64,000 nt of DNA from Caldilineaceae bacterium (GTDB taxonomy: Bacteria; Chloroflexota; Anaerolineae; Caldilineales; Caldilineaceae). The stretch is taken from positions 1 to 64,000 of the forward strand of contig JACKBC010000038.1 in assembly GCA_020634755.1 (NCBI GenBank), in the 5' to 3' direction. The position numbers and the translations under genes are program-made. Position 1 is the first letter of the stretch. Each line of letters starts with the position of its first letter. Below the pieces are notes generated by a model. The model made no database searches and was not told the origin of the DNA. It saw only the letters and a list, made by a program, of their open reading frames with translations. Of this stretch, positions 8,923 through 18,470 are shown in pieces.

Positions 8923-9723
8923 ATGTCAAGATGGCGCCGGAAGGTTGTCTCTATTTTTATTGCACTCTTTACAATACTTGCCTTTTATGTATTTCCAGTT
9001 TTGGCTGGACCGACGATTATCACGGAGGCCAGACGTTCCGTATCGCCCAATGATATCTGCGTCAACCAGGAGGCAACCGTCACAGTTGAATTAACCGGCC
9101 AGGCGGATGCTTTGCCCGGCGGCAAAAATATTGTGCTTGTGATCGACCAATCGGGGAGCATGGCGAGCGAGAGTCGGTTGGTGTTGGCCCAACAAGCTGC
9201 CAAAGGGTTTATAGACCAAATGAATGCGGCTGAAGATAGCGTGGCGGTTGTTTCGTTTAGTGATGCCGCCACAGTGCAAATTGGGTTGACGCAGGATTTT
9301 CAAGCCGCCAAGAATGCCATTGATGCGCTAACGACCATAAATCAGACCAATATGAACGATGCGGTTAATCAGGCCGCCGCGCTGCTGGCCGGTGTTTCCA
9401 ATGGCGCCGTTGTTTTGTTATCTGACGGCGATTGGAATGATGGTGGGGATCCTGTCCCTAGCGCCAAAGCAGCCAAAAGTAATGGAATTACCTTTTTTAC
9501 CATTGGGTTGGGCTCGGATGTGTTAGCCCCAAATAGTTTAGGGCGCAATGCACTTATTGGCATTGCGGGTACGTCCGCTACCGATCAATCTGGTTCTGGC
9601 GCCGACTATTATTTCGGGCAGGCGCAGGTTCCCCAACAGCTTCGTCAGGACAGATACGGTTACCAAACAATCCGCAACGATGATTTACGAAAACGTGTCA
9701 ACCAATCCTTACGACAGTTTTAA
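8923..9723 (+). CDS. Exported von Willebrand factor A domain protein, C-terminus frameshifted
   Basis: The start is the ATG at 8923, with AAGGAG 8 nt upstream. Residues 1-27 are a signal peptide (basic MSRWRRK, then a hydrophobic core ending VLAG). A VWA domain follows with the metal-ion-dependent adhesion motif DQSGSMAS, the conserved Thr in TNMNDAV and Asp in LLSDGDWNDGG. VWA domains bind proteins through a coordinated Mg ion. The recognisable sequence stops near YYFGQAQVP (about 9630); the rest is out-of-frame sequence to the stop at 9721-9723. Coding traces in other frames continue for some 300 bp, so the gene was originally longer. Either decayed or disrupted by base-calling errors. Confidence 0.78.
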   Translation: MSRWRRKVVSIFIALFTILAFYVFPVLAGPTIITEARRSVSPNDICVNQEATVTVELTGQADALPGGKNIVLVIDQSGSMASESRLVLAQQAAKGFIDQMNAAEDSVAVVSFSDAATVQIGLTQDFQAAKNAIDALTTINQTNMNDAVNQAAALLAGVSNGAVVLLSDGDWNDGGDPVPSAKAAKSNGITFFTIGLGSDVLAPNSLGRNALIGIAGTSATDQSGSGADYYFGQAQVPQQLRQDRYGYQTIRNDDLRKRVNQSLRQF

Positions 9724-10202
9724 ACCTTATTTTCGCGCATAACCAATATCACGGGCAACACAGTTTCCATTCAGCTAAGTCAACTGTCGGCGGCGGTTAA
9801 TAAGTTTTCATATCGCATCCGCGCCAATAGTTCCGGGACGTTCTCCTGCGGGTCGAGCGGTCGTGAACAATGATCCGGCCAGAGGCCAGCAAAGCATCAA
9901 CCCTACCGAAAGCCGCAATAACATTGACTGCGCGTAACCGGCAGTTCTGAACTGTTTGAGCCCATTACCGTGGTGTTTTTGGCAAGTGGCTGGCTACGAA
10001 GTCGCGTACGACACAAAACAACTGAATGGACTCACTATCAATCGCCAACATCAAAGGGTAGGATTGTCGCGGGGCGCCTGCCTCGTTGTTTTTTCAATGC
10101 CCGGCCAACGCCAAGGGTGCAGCTTGTGATCAAAGTATATCAGTATTGTGGATATGAGTTTCAGAAGGTGCTGGTTGATTGAACAAACGAAAAGAGGCAA
10201 GA
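9724..10202 (+). other. Degenerate remains of the VWA protein's C-terminal region
   Basis: No intact gene. Short protein-like stretches can be read only by changing frame, e.g. TGNTVSIQLSQLSAAVNKF near 9755-9810, SSGTFSCGSSGR near 9830-9870 and VVNNDPARGQQSINP near 9860-9905. They fit the beta-sandwich region that normally follows a VWA domain in such exported proteins. Frameshifts and stops separate them. Confidence 0.45.
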
Positions 10203-10574
10203 ATGAAGTTGGGGGAAGCTGGCTGTATTGTTCTAATGACACTGTTGTTAGCAGCTTGCATGGCCCATATTTCTACCGTCAGCGTTGATCCCGATGTGCT
10301 GGTCGAATATCACCGTTCGGGTGGCTTTGCCGGGCTGGATGACCAACTCGCGATTCGGCGCAATGGCAAAGCTATATTATCCACGCGGGACCAAACCATT
10401 GATGTGCTCTTAACAAATGAACAGCTTGTGCAAATTGAACAACAGCTTGAACAAGCAGATTTTTCCCAGCTTGCTGGTAATTATGAGGCCACAAGTCCCG
10501 GCGCCGACCAGGTAGAATACATATTCCTCACGAGCGGCGCAAGGCCTGATACGACAATGCCTGCAGCAACTTAA
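10203..10574 (+). CDS. Lipoprotein with emfourin-like (M4 protease inhibitor) domain
   Basis: The ATG at 10203 is chosen because AGAGG lies 5 nt upstream and a lipoprotein signal follows directly (hydrophobic LMTLLLAAC with lipobox LAAC, Cys about residue 19). The mature part begins with a VEYHRSGGFAGLDD segment, the hallmark of emfourin, a small inhibitor of thermolysin-like proteases first described in Serratia. Residues after about 105 look out of frame; VYGSTLLNQIEQFLP in another frame near 10600-10640 is a plausible true C-terminus. A thermolysin-family (M4) protease lies just downstream, so a cognate inhibitor anchored in the membrane is the likely role. The emfourin match is from memory of the family motif, not a search. 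Confidence 0.65.
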   Translation: MKLGEAGCIVLMTLLLAACMAHISTVSVDPDVLVEYHRSGGFAGLDDQLAIRRNGKAILSTRDQTIDVLLTNEQLVQIEQQLEQADFSQLAGNYEATSPGADQVEYIFLTSGARPDTTMPAAT

Positions 10575-10657
10575 CCGCTGCCAGGGATCATCTTGACGGT
10601 TTACGGTTCCACGCTTTTGAATCAAATTGAACAGTTTCTGCCAATCTGTTTTCATAG

Positions 10658-10743
10658 TCAGTAGATCGCAATGGCAAGCAATAGATTCGGATTCATCAAT
10701 CGAGACCGACGCCTGGATCGCCAACACCGTTGCGGTGTACTGA
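10658..10743 (+). repeat. Dispersed ~85-bp inverted-repeat element, copy B
   Basis: Well preserved copy: tcagtagatcgcaatggc at the left end, cgttgcggtgtactga at the right. The internal region is nearly identical to copy D. It separates the emfourin-like gene from the protease gene. Confidence 0.7.
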
Positions 10744-10858
10744 TAAAGATGTCGAGTAAACGTACCGTTTTGGTTCATCATTTCGACATTATTCTATTGA
10801 TTACCACAGTAGCACCACACCATGCCTGTGGTGCCACGGGCCGTCCACAGCCTGCGGG

Positions 10859-12364
10859 ATGCGGCTGGCGCCGATACGCTTGAACGAGACCATTACGCCC
10901 AGCTTATTGGGCGGACGAAAGCCAGGCTTCAGCCAGGTGTGCAGAAGCGCTAACCTGATGCGCCTGGCAGATGGCCTTTGTGCAGGAACATGGCGTTATG
11001 CAAGATGCCGCCAGCATCTGGCTGTAACAGACACTGCATTCAATTTATTTGCAGCACACCACGCAGATGCCACCGGCGGCGTCTCTGCCCACAATGCACA
11101 AATGAAAATGCATGTAAAGACAGCCGAGGGCGTGGTCGAAGCCATTAGCAGCGGCTTTGTGCCGGGCATTTCGCTGGCGGCTGTCACGGCGCAGATTTCC
11201 GAGCAGCAGGCGACCGAGCTGGCGCGCAAGCTACTGCCTAACGCCGAACTAACCAAGGCGCCTCAACTAGTCGTGTATGCCGGTTCGGGCAGCTCCGTCG
11301 CCGCCGACCTGGCCCAGTTGGTTTGGGTGGTGGATCTGATTGATGTGACTGCGCCCGCGCGTAATCTCTATATGGTCGACGCCCAAAATGGCCAAATCGT
11401 CGACGTGATCGAAACGCTATATGAGAGCACAGCCGCTGCGCCTGTCCTACAGGATGAGCCGAGGACAGATGGCGATGTGGATGCGGCCGCTGTGCAGGCG
11501 CCGGAGATTGTGGGAGGGGAGGAGGCTAATCTTGTAGATTGGCCGTGGATGGCTTTAGTATTTGTTAATTTTTCTACTGACTCATCCAGATGTGGTGGCA
11601 CACTTATTCATCCTTTCTGGATTTTAACAGCGGGACATTGTGTTTTCGATGAAAATACAAATTCAGGATGTCGATGTTGAGGTGTGGTACTGGGCGCTGC
11701 CATCAAATGGTGCGGTGGCGATGATTGCCGTACACGACATCCCGATTATGATCCTACTATAGTGGATATGGATATTGCTTTATTACATCTTGCTACACCG
11801 TCATCTCGACAACCTGTTAGGCTGCTACATTCATCTGGAAGTTTGTGGGCCAGTGTTGGACAACTGGCCACAGTTGTCGGTTGGGGTCTCACCGGAGGGT
11901 TGATATTCGATGATTCATTAAGACAAGTGAGTATCCCTATTGTAGATAACGCCATCTGTACTCCGGAACTTGCAAACGCTGACCCCTCGGTTACTGTTAC
12001 GGATATTAATTTGTGCGCCGGATATGGAGGCCAGAAAAACACTTTGCTGAGGAGATAGGCAGGGCTACCGAGGGCAATGGGTTACGAAATGCCGAAGCTG
12101 GAATAATACAAAGGTGACTGGGTCAGGTACTATTAATATCAGTTCGTTAACTATTCAGCTTATACTAAGCTGGATCTATTCGTTGACACTTGGATCATAC
12201 CCGCAATTACTTCATCTACGGTATGTAATGCTGTAATAGATATTCCGCAATCAGAATGTCAAGCCCTCACCACATTTTACCAGTCTACAAACGGTTTGGA
12301 GTGGCTACAAGCTGAAGGTTGGCTCGTGACTTTTACCTCCCCTGCATATGGCGAAAAACGGATA
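10859..12364 (+). pseudogene. FTP/PepSY propeptide plus trypsin-like protease, frame-disrupted
   Basis: In order: a poorly preserved FTP region (to about 11170, ending NAQMKMHVKTAEGVVEAISS); a PepSY region (11170-11425: LVWVVDLIDV, NLYMVDAQNGQIVDVIETLY), both normally the inhibitory propeptide of M4 proteases; then a chymotrypsin-fold domain from 11502. The latter has IVGGEEANLVDWPW, catalytic His in LTAGHCVF, an in-frame TGA at 11678-11680, catalytic Asp in DMDIALLHL, GWGLTGG, and a damaged GDSGG segment near 12047. FVNYSAYTKLDLFVDTWI near 12145-12200 is the expected final helix. It runs on without a gap into an LRR cap (ECQALTTFYQSTNGLEW, near 12255) that stops at 12365. Several breaks make a functional product unlikely as sequenced. 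Probably one gene with the downstream LRR-M4 frame. Confidence 0.72.
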
Positions 12365-12438
12365 TGACTTTGGCTTGACCCAAATAATGAACTGGAGAAG
12401 CAAAAGTTAAGCCGCCAGAGCTGGGTAACCTGACCGAA

Positions 12439-14436
12439 TTGCGCACCTTGCGCCTCAACAACAATGGCATTATGGGCGTCATCCCATCAGAGTTAGGCGG
12501 ACTGACGCAACTACAGCAGCTTTATCTGGCCGACAATCAGCTGCGTGGCCTAATTCCGTCTGAACTGGGTAATTTGGGGCAACTAACCGCTCTCGACCTA
12601 AGCGGCAACAAACTTATAGGACACATTCCAGGCGCACTGGGCAACTTACAACAGGCTACCAACATTCTCCTGAGCGACAACGAATTAACCGGACCCATTG
12701 CCGACGCTATTGGCAACTTGCCAAATCTGATGCTGCTCGACTTGAGCCACAACCAAATTGGGGGCGAAATCCCGGCGACGCTGGGCAATCTGCCCCAAAT
12801 TGTTGATTTGTACCTGAGCCACAATCAGTTCACTGGCCGCATTCCGGTGGCGCTGGGAAGTCTCACAACCATTGGTGCGCTGGATGTGAGCTTCAATCAG
12901 CTCAGTGACCAGTTGCCGGTTGAGTTGGGCGCACTGCCCTTTTTGCGCAATCTGCATGTGGAGCAAAATCAGCTGGGCGGCCCGATTCCTGATGAATATA
13001 CGGCTCTGACGCTGAACAGTTTTCACTACAATGATACCAATCTCTGTGAACCAAACACAGCTACTATCAATAATTGGCTCGACACCATAGGGGAACGAGT
13101 CGGCACCAGCAAAGCTTGTGCGCCTGTCAATCCTGATGACGCACACTTTATTATTACGTATGACGCCCAAGGTGGACGCACCTTGCCTGGCACGCCAGTG
13201 CGTATTGACGAGCAGGAACCGGTGGGCGACCGGGATGTAGACAACGCTCACGATTTTGCCCGCGCTACCTATAGTTACTATATCAATACGCACAACCGCA
13301 ATAGCTATGATGGTGCAGGCGCCACCATTGTATCCAGCGCCCACTATGGGCGCAACTATAATAACGCCTTTTGGGATGGCCAGCAGATGGTCTATGGCGA
13401 CGGCTTTGCCGCGCGCGATGTTGTGGCCCATGAGCTTACCCACGCTGTCACCGAACATAGCGCTAATTTGGAATACAAGTGGCAGTCCGGTGCGCTCAAC
13501 GAAAGCTTCTCCGATATCTTTGGCGCCATGGTGGACCGCGACGATTGGCTCATGGGCGAAGATTTGGCGCCCGATGCGCTTGGGGGGCGGGAGGCCATTC
13601 GCAGCTTGGCCGACCCAGCCAAATTTGGACAGCCGGCCCATACAGACGATTGGGTACGCACCTGTTCGGACAATGAAGGCGTGCACACCAATAGCGGCAT
13701 CTTTAATAAAGCCTATTACAACATTGCCACGGCAATTACCAAAGAGCAGGCTGAGCGGATTTTCTATCGTGCGCTGACCACCTATGTGGGAACCCAATCT
13801 AGCTTTGCTGACGCAAGAGCCGCTGTTTTACAAGCTACGGCTGATATTCATGGCAGCGGTACAGATGTGTATCGGGCCGTCGAAGATGGGTTCAATGCGG
13901 TTGGTTTGACTGCGGGCTGGAGACCTGATGGCAATAGCTGCGTCTGTGCTGCCACTACCGCCGTCTTGAGCGCGGCCGATGCAGCTGACTCTGTGTCGGC
14001 GCTGCAAGTGGTCAGCACGCTTTACGCCGTGCGCGACAACGTAATGACTGATGCGCCAATTGGGCGTCACTACAGCGAACTATATTACAAGCACACCCGC
14101 CAAATTACCATGCTGCTGCTCTTTAATGGTGATTTGCGCACCGCAGGTACGCGGCTGCTACGCACCTTTACGCCAGGCTTGCAGGGGCTGGCCGACGGTC
14201 ATGGCGTCGATGTGATCACACCCGAAATGGCGCAAGATGTGCAGAATTATGTGGACGCGCTGGCGGAAACCGCCGCTCAGAACAACAATGCGGAATTGGC
14301 TCAGGCCATTGCCGATGAGCGAGCGCGTATTGACTGGAGTCAACTCGAAGGCAAGACCTTTGATGAGGCCTGGCGGTATTTAAATACGCTGGTATTGCAA
14401 AATCAGTTATTCTTGCCTATCTTTGAGAATCACTAA
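12439..14436 (+). CDS. Leucine-rich repeat plus thermolysin-family (M4) metalloprotease
   Basis: The first codon here is TTG inside a repeat, not a credible start; the frame is the 3' part of the broken gene upstream. Residues 1-200 hold about eight 24-residue LRRs of the GxIP class usual in plant receptor proteins (LYLADNQLRGLIPSELGNL). Residues ~235-500 are an intact M4 peptidase: SYDGAGATIVSSAHYGRNY, zinc motif HELTH at 13429-13443, third zinc ligand Glu in GALNESFSDIFG, late active-site His in GVHTNSGIF. The M4 C-terminal helical domain follows, then ~150 residues unrecognised. It ends LFLPIFENH. Expected to be secreted and calcium-stabilised. The propeptide for this protease lies upstream, before the trypsin region. 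Confidence 0.8.
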   Translation: MRTLRLNNNGIMGVIPSELGGLTQLQQLYLADNQLRGLIPSELGNLGQLTALDLSGNKLIGHIPGALGNLQQATNILLSDNELTGPIADAIGNLPNLMLLDLSHNQIGGEIPATLGNLPQIVDLYLSHNQFTGRIPVALGSLTTIGALDVSFNQLSDQLPVELGALPFLRNLHVEQNQLGGPIPDEYTALTLNSFHYNDTNLCEPNTATINNWLDTIGERVGTSKACAPVNPDDAHFIITYDAQGGRTLPGTPVRIDEQEPVGDRDVDNAHDFARATYSYYINTHNRNSYDGAGATIVSSAHYGRNYNNAFWDGQQMVYGDGFAARDVVAHELTHAVTEHSANLEYKWQSGALNESFSDIFGAMVDRDDWLMGEDLAPDALGGREAIRSLADPAKFGQPAHTDDWVRTCSDNEGVHTNSGIFNKAYYNIATAITKEQAERIFYRALTTYVGTQSSFADARAAVLQATADIHGSGTDVYRAVEDGFNAVGLTAGWRPDGNSCVCAATTAVLSAADAADSVSALQVVSTLYAVRDNVMTDAPIGRHYSELYYKHTRQITMLLLFNGDLRTAGTRLLRTFTPGLQGLADGHGVDVITPEMAQDVQNYVDALAETAAQNNNAELAQAIADERARIDWSQLEGKTFDEAWRYLNTLVLQNQLFLPIFENH

Positions 14437-14661
14437 TCGCGAACGCAAATAAGAGGAGTGTAAAAGAAGTCGAGACATGAATGGCGGCGGGATTATCTGT
14501 GCCACAAAGAAACTATTCTGCCGTCTTTCGTGTCGCTCCATAGAGCCATGCCACCTCCAATTGCGTGCTCTATTGGGCAGGCGTCCAAATATGGCGCAAC
14601 TCGGTCAGGCTACCGATCTGGCAGAGCTGCACACTGATATAACTCAACGAGGCTTTCATCA
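14437..14661 (+). other. Intergenic region, no confident gene
   Basis: 225 bp between the protease and the next secreted-protein gene. A 62-codon frame (14477-14665) after an AGGAG-like site has no recognisable domain and may be a decayed small gene. No repeat was seen. Confidence 0.4.
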
Positions 14662-16245
14662 ATGAAAAATTTGTATACGCGCAAGGCGTGGTCTGGCTTA
14701 CTCTTGGTCTGCGCAGCCCTGATCGGTCTGTGGGCGTTTGGGTTTGTCGATGTCGGGCGCACTGTGGCCCAGGTTGCGGCGGCAGAGCCTATCGGTGCCG
14801 AGATGGGTACACCTGTGGCCCTGGCTGGTTTTGGCGGGAAAGGCGATCAGCGTGATGCGGATCTCTATCCGGCGCTTGCCTACGATGAACAGAACAGTCG
14901 CTATTTATTGGTTTGGCAGACGACGGTTAATGCCGGTTCGCGCAATGATGGCTTTGATGTGTATGGTCTGTTCCTAGCCGCAGATGGGAACCCACTTTCA
15001 GAACCATTCCGTATCTCCGATAGAAACACAGCGGCGCGTAGCGACCGCGCCGCTGTGGCGGTCGGGCCCAATGGTTTTGTCGTAGCCTGGACGCAGCGCG
15101 GTGCGCCCTGTCGGCTTCTGGTGCAAACGGTGACAGATACAAGCGGCGTAGCGGATAATGTGTTGCAGCTAGGCGGCACGCTACATCAACATTCCCCTCA
15201 GCTTGTGTACAATGCTCAGCGCGATCGCTTTGTAATTGCCTATGTGGATGGGGATGATTATCTACCGCCAACGCTTTTTGCCGCCAGTGTTGCCGACTGT
15301 GGCGACAACCTCAACAGCGCCAGCCAGATCAAGGCTGCCGAATTTCATTTTGAAAACGGTGAACCGCTGGTGGATACACAACTCACTCTTTCGGAAGCGC
15401 TGGGAGGTGGGTTCCGTCCTGCTATGGCCTATAGTTCATCGCTGAATCGTTATCTGGCTGCCTGGGAAGATCGACGCGCTGCTGGTGGTGAAGCCAACTT
15501 TTTCGCTATGTATGCCCAACTGCTAGATGGTGATCTGACTGCTACAGGAAATAATATCAAATTGAGCAACGGCAGCTACTACATTAGCACCGATTCATCC
15601 GCCACGTGGACGCCGCGTCCAATTGTCATGGCCAGCGCTACTAACTTCCTCACCGCCTGGTATGAGCGCGAGTCCACCAATGACGTTGCCATTTGGGATA
15701 TTACAGCCAGACTCATTGGGGATACGGGGGCGCCGCAGTCTGCATTTCAGGTAGCCCAGATGACATATGCCCAGGCGCCCGCGGGTAACGCACCCACTGG
15801 TTTTCTAAGCGGTGCCTTCAATTCCATCACCGGTGAATATTTGATCGGCATATCCAGCCATACCGAATCTTTATGGGGGTATCTCTCTTCTGCGCGTGTG
15901 CAGCGTATTACAACCGCAGGAGAATTACTACGTCTGGATGGTTCATCGCAGACCGCGGCCGGCGTGGGGCAATTGATCGATTTAGATCTTGACGACCAGA
16001 TTTCGATTGTGCTGGCTGCAAATGAAAAGTTCGGACTACATACTGGATACTTTGCCACCTATGGCAAACATGCTCCTGGTCAACATTCACAGGATTTTAA
16101 TATTTGGGGCGGTACGATTTTACAGGGGAACGTCACTCCCACATCGACGCCAACCTTTACAGCGACACCTATCCCAACAGCGACACATACGCCGACGCCA
16201 ACACCGACCAGAATCCCCATCTACTTACCACGTGTGTTTAGATGA
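14662..16245 (+). CDS. Secreted protein with beta-propeller-like repeats and Thr/Pro linker
   Basis: A 527-residue exported protein. The N-terminus is basic (MKNLYTRK), then a hydrophobic signal segment. The body has repeated units of the form YPALAYDEQNSRYLLVWQ, SPQLVYNAQRDRFVIAYVD, RPAMAYSSSLNRYLAAWED and RPIVMASATNFLTAWYE, about 60-90 residues apart: a pattern typical of beta-propeller blades or BNR-like repeats. A linker of about 30 residues rich in Thr and Pro (TPTSTPTFTATPIPT) leads to the C-terminal tail IYLPRVFR, also seen on the Calx-beta protein at 53.4 kb. No catalytic motif found. The stop codon coincides with the first three bases of a MITE-like element. Confidence 0.75.
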   Translation: MKNLYTRKAWSGLLLVCAALIGLWAFGFVDVGRTVAQVAAAEPIGAEMGTPVALAGFGGKGDQRDADLYPALAYDEQNSRYLLVWQTTVNAGSRNDGFDVYGLFLAADGNPLSEPFRISDRNTAARSDRAAVAVGPNGFVVAWTQRGAPCRLLVQTVTDTSGVADNVLQLGGTLHQHSPQLVYNAQRDRFVIAYVDGDDYLPPTLFAASVADCGDNLNSASQIKAAEFHFENGEPLVDTQLTLSEALGGGFRPAMAYSSSLNRYLAAWEDRRAAGGEANFFAMYAQLLDGDLTATGNNIKLSNGSYYISTDSSATWTPRPIVMASATNFLTAWYERESTNDVAIWDITARLIGDTGAPQSAFQVAQMTYAQAPAGNAPTGFLSGAFNSITGEYLIGISSHTESLWGYLSSARVQRITTAGELLRLDGSSQTAAGVGQLIDLDLDDQISIVLAANEKFGLHTGYFATYGKHAPGQHSQDFNIWGGTILQGNVTPTSTPTFTATPIPTATHTPTPTPTRIPIYLPRVFR

Positions 16246-16399
16246 GGGGTGTGCATAATTCTCTGCCCGACTGGACATTTGTTTGCAGACTCATGTGCGA
16301 GGCACTACCCATGAAAGTGGCTGTTGTGCGGCCGCTATGTTAGGCAGCGAAATGCACGCTAACCGCCTCTCCTTGAATAAATTGCCTATGCACCCCTCA
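16243..16399. repeat. TGAGGGG-type MITE-like element, copy 1
   Basis: Bounded by TGAGGGGTGTGCATAATTC and TATGCACCCCTCA in inverse orientation, 157 bp, with TA dinucleotides close outside both ends. It has the same ends as the copy at 48267-48425. Its left end supplies the stop codon of the preceding gene. The internal stem is more degraded than in the other copies. Confidence 0.65.
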
Positions 16400-16450
16400 T
16401 TAAGATGAGCAGTTACAAGGTTTGAAGACTCTAAAATTTGTATGACCCTT

Positions 16451-16559
16451 GCTCCTAGACCGTCCCTCGTTCTAGGAGCTTGTCTATCTGCTCATCCCTG
16501 TCTTTCACTGCCGCCCCGTGGCGCCAAGGACCGTCTTTGCAGACGATCCCTGGCGCCAC
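16451..16559. repeat. Two hairpins in convergent intergenic gap
   Basis: GCTCCTAGA (16451-16459) pairs with TCTAGGAGC (16471-16479). A second stem pairs GTGGCGCCA near 16517 with TGGCGCCAC near 16552, enclosing a shorter CGTC/GACG stem. Both lie between convergent genes and might act as terminators, but neither is followed by a clear T-run. Confidence 0.4.
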
Positions 16560-16650
16560 TTGTCCTTGCATCAGTACCCATTCCCTTTGGCGCGTGGCCG
16601 CCGCGCTTGATAACCGATTTTACGCTTTGAAAACGCCGCCGCTGGATGGA

Positions 16651-18264
16651 TTATTGCGCGCGATTGGGCGTAACGGCATAAATATAGAGATCGCCGATTT
16701 GCAGCGGCGATACGACGGCGCGCAGCTGGACTTCTGCGTTGTGGCTGAGCAAGTCCACAATCTGCTGCTGGCCCTCTAGCGTGGATTGCTGCTTGTCGGG
16801 CGCCCGCAGGACAAGGGAGAGATAGAGCCCCCCATCGCGTTCCAGTCGCGTTTGCCAGCGGGATGGATGCGCCAGCAGCTCCTGCTGGCTGGATACATAC
16901 GCCGGCTGGGCGGCGTCCAGGTAGAGCGCCAGGTTAAACCAGTGGATGCTGGCCTGGTTATCAAAGACAACGACGCCAGCGGTCGCCAAATCGGCTGGCT
17001 GTAGGCGGGGCGGCGAGCCAAAATCGCGCACGGCTGGGTGCAACTGCACCAAGTTGAGCACAATCAGCAGGACAATAAAAGCACGGATGGCAACTTTGAC
17101 CCGCGTCGTTTGCTGCAAAATGAACAGCGTCACCAGCGCCACAAAGGGCGTGGCAAAGTTCATATATTGAGCCCCCATGGCGTGGTGCGGGCTGATCAGG
17201 AGCAGATAGAAGAGGGCGGCGCCCAACACCGGCAGCACGGCCAGCATGCTAACGCCAAAAGGGTAGGCGCTGAAGTCGCCCAAGCGGCGAATCGGGCTCC
17301 ATACAGTCGCACCGGCAAGCCGATGGGCGCGCAGCTGTTGGACCCATACCAGCAGGAGACTCAGGCCCATGGGGCCATACAGCATGGCGCAAATATAGGC
17401 GGTGCGGCTGAGGCGGCGAGGCAGCCCCGACCAAAAATCGGGCCGCGGTTCGGCTAGAAAAGTAAAGGCCCAAAAGAAGTCTGGATAGATCCAGATAAAC
17501 GAGAGCAGCGCCATGGTGAACAGCGCCAGCAGCGAAATCACGACGCGCCACTGGCGGCGACCAAACTTTATCCCCAAAACAAGCAGGCTGGTCACAAGCA
17601 CAAAGAGAAAGAGATAGTGGGTGAGCAAGCCCAGAACCGTGGCGCAAAGCAGCACGCTGCCGGCCCCAAGCCGCTGGCGTTTAGGGCGCTTTTTGTAAAA
17701 TACGCCATAGAATGCATAGGCAAAGAGCAGCGTGAGCAGCGTCAACAGCACGTACGCGCGGGTCAGCGCTGAGACGCGCACCGAAAGTGGGTGCAGCCAC
17801 CAGAGTACGCTGAGCCACAGCGCCATCTGGCGGTCATGGGTCATGGCGCGGCCCCAGGCCACAATCAGCGCCAAAATGAGCCCTTCCAGCAGCAGATTTA
17901 GCAGCGCCCCAGCCCAAAATGTAACCCCAACTAGGCGCGTCCAGCCGTGCAGGAGCCAAAAGTAGAGCGGCGGGTGGATATCCCACATGGCCAGATCGCG
18001 GGCCACCGCGCTCAAACCCAACCCGGCTTGGGGCTCGATGAAGCGCGTCCAGGCGCTTACCGGCGCCCAAGTGGCCAGCGGCGCTTTGGCTTCGCGCAGC
18101 AGAAGACGATACTCGCCCTCGTGGGCGGTGGCCGCCAGATAGGCGCGAATTTCGTCACCCGCTAAATATTGTTTTTCCAACAGAGGGATGAGGCGGAACA
18201 CAAGCCCAATGAGGATGGCGATGACCCACCAGCGCCATAGACGTTGCTCGTTGATGATTGACAT
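16651..18264 (-). CDS. GT-C fold glycosyltransferase (GT39/ArnT-like), multi-pass membrane protein
   Basis: 537 residues from the ATG at 18264; the frame is open 7 codons further, but those lie at the edge of a repeat and begin with TTG. It has about 10-12 hydrophobic helices. The first extracellular loop has YLAGDEIRAYLAA with the Asp-Glu pair typical of GT39/ArnT transferases, which use polyprenyl-phosphate sugars on the outer face of the membrane; DIHPPLYFWLLHGWTRL is the second conserved loop. The C-terminal ~110 residues form a soluble domain. Last gene of the glycan operon; 206 bp including a repeat separate it from the ABC ATPase. Substrate unknown. Confidence 0.85.
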   Translation of the reverse strand: MSIINEQRLWRWWVIAILIGLVFRLIPLLEKQYLAGDEIRAYLAATAHEGEYRLLLREAKAPLATWAPVSAWTRFIEPQAGLGLSAVARDLAMWDIHPPLYFWLLHGWTRLVGVTFWAGALLNLLLEGLILALIVAWGRAMTHDRQMALWLSVLWWLHPLSVRVSALTRAYVLLTLLTLLFAYAFYGVFYKKRPKRQRLGAGSVLLCATVLGLLTHYLFLFVLVTSLLVLGIKFGRRQWRVVISLLALFTMALLSFIWIYPDFFWAFTFLAEPRPDFWSGLPRRLSRTAYICAMLYGPMGLSLLLVWVQQLRAHRLAGATVWSPIRRLGDFSAYPFGVSMLAVLPVLGAALFYLLLISPHHAMGAQYMNFATPFVALVTLFILQQTTRVKVAIRAFIVLLIVLNLVQLHPAVRDFGSPPRLQPADLATAGVVVFDNQASIHWFNLALYLDAAQPAYVSSQQELLAHPSRWQTRLERDGGLYLSLVLRAPDKQQSTLEGQQQIVDLLSHNAEVQLRAVVSPLQIGDLYIYAVTPNRAQ

Positions 18265-18276
18265 GAAATAGTTAAA

Positions 18277-18416
18277 ACACCGCAACGGTGTTGGCGATAT
18301 AGGTGTCGCTCTCGATTATTGAATCCGATGTTCTCTCTGGCCGTTGCGATCTGCTGATATTCAGTACTCCGCAGCGGTGTCGATGATTCAGACGTTGGTC
18401 TTGGTTTATGAATGCA
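18277..18416 (-). repeat. Dispersed ~85-bp element, copy C plus partial tandem copy
   Basis: 18277-18357 is a near-complete copy on the minus strand (cgcaacggtgttggcgat at one end, ccgttgcgatctgctga at the other). Immediately next, 18360-18416 repeats one half (cagtactccgcagcggtgtc, then a segment matching the internal region). It lies between the ABC ATPase and the GT-C gene. Confidence 0.65.
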
Positions 18417-18470
18417 GCCCCATTTTGGGCCATGGCGGTCGACCGTTTTGCGGTTTGTGTTTCTACCCGC

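Noticed and set aside
9970..10182. 70-codon plus-strand gene
   Set aside because: Lies in the degenerate tail of the VWA gene; composition does not look protein-like.
12685..13797. 370-codon minus-strand frame opposite the LRR-M4 gene
   Set aside because: Shadow frame; the opposite strand has clear LRR and HELTH motifs.
14477..14665. 62-codon gene between the protease and the next secreted protein
   Set aside because: An AGGAG-like site is present, but there is no domain and it overlaps the next start; could be a decayed fragment.
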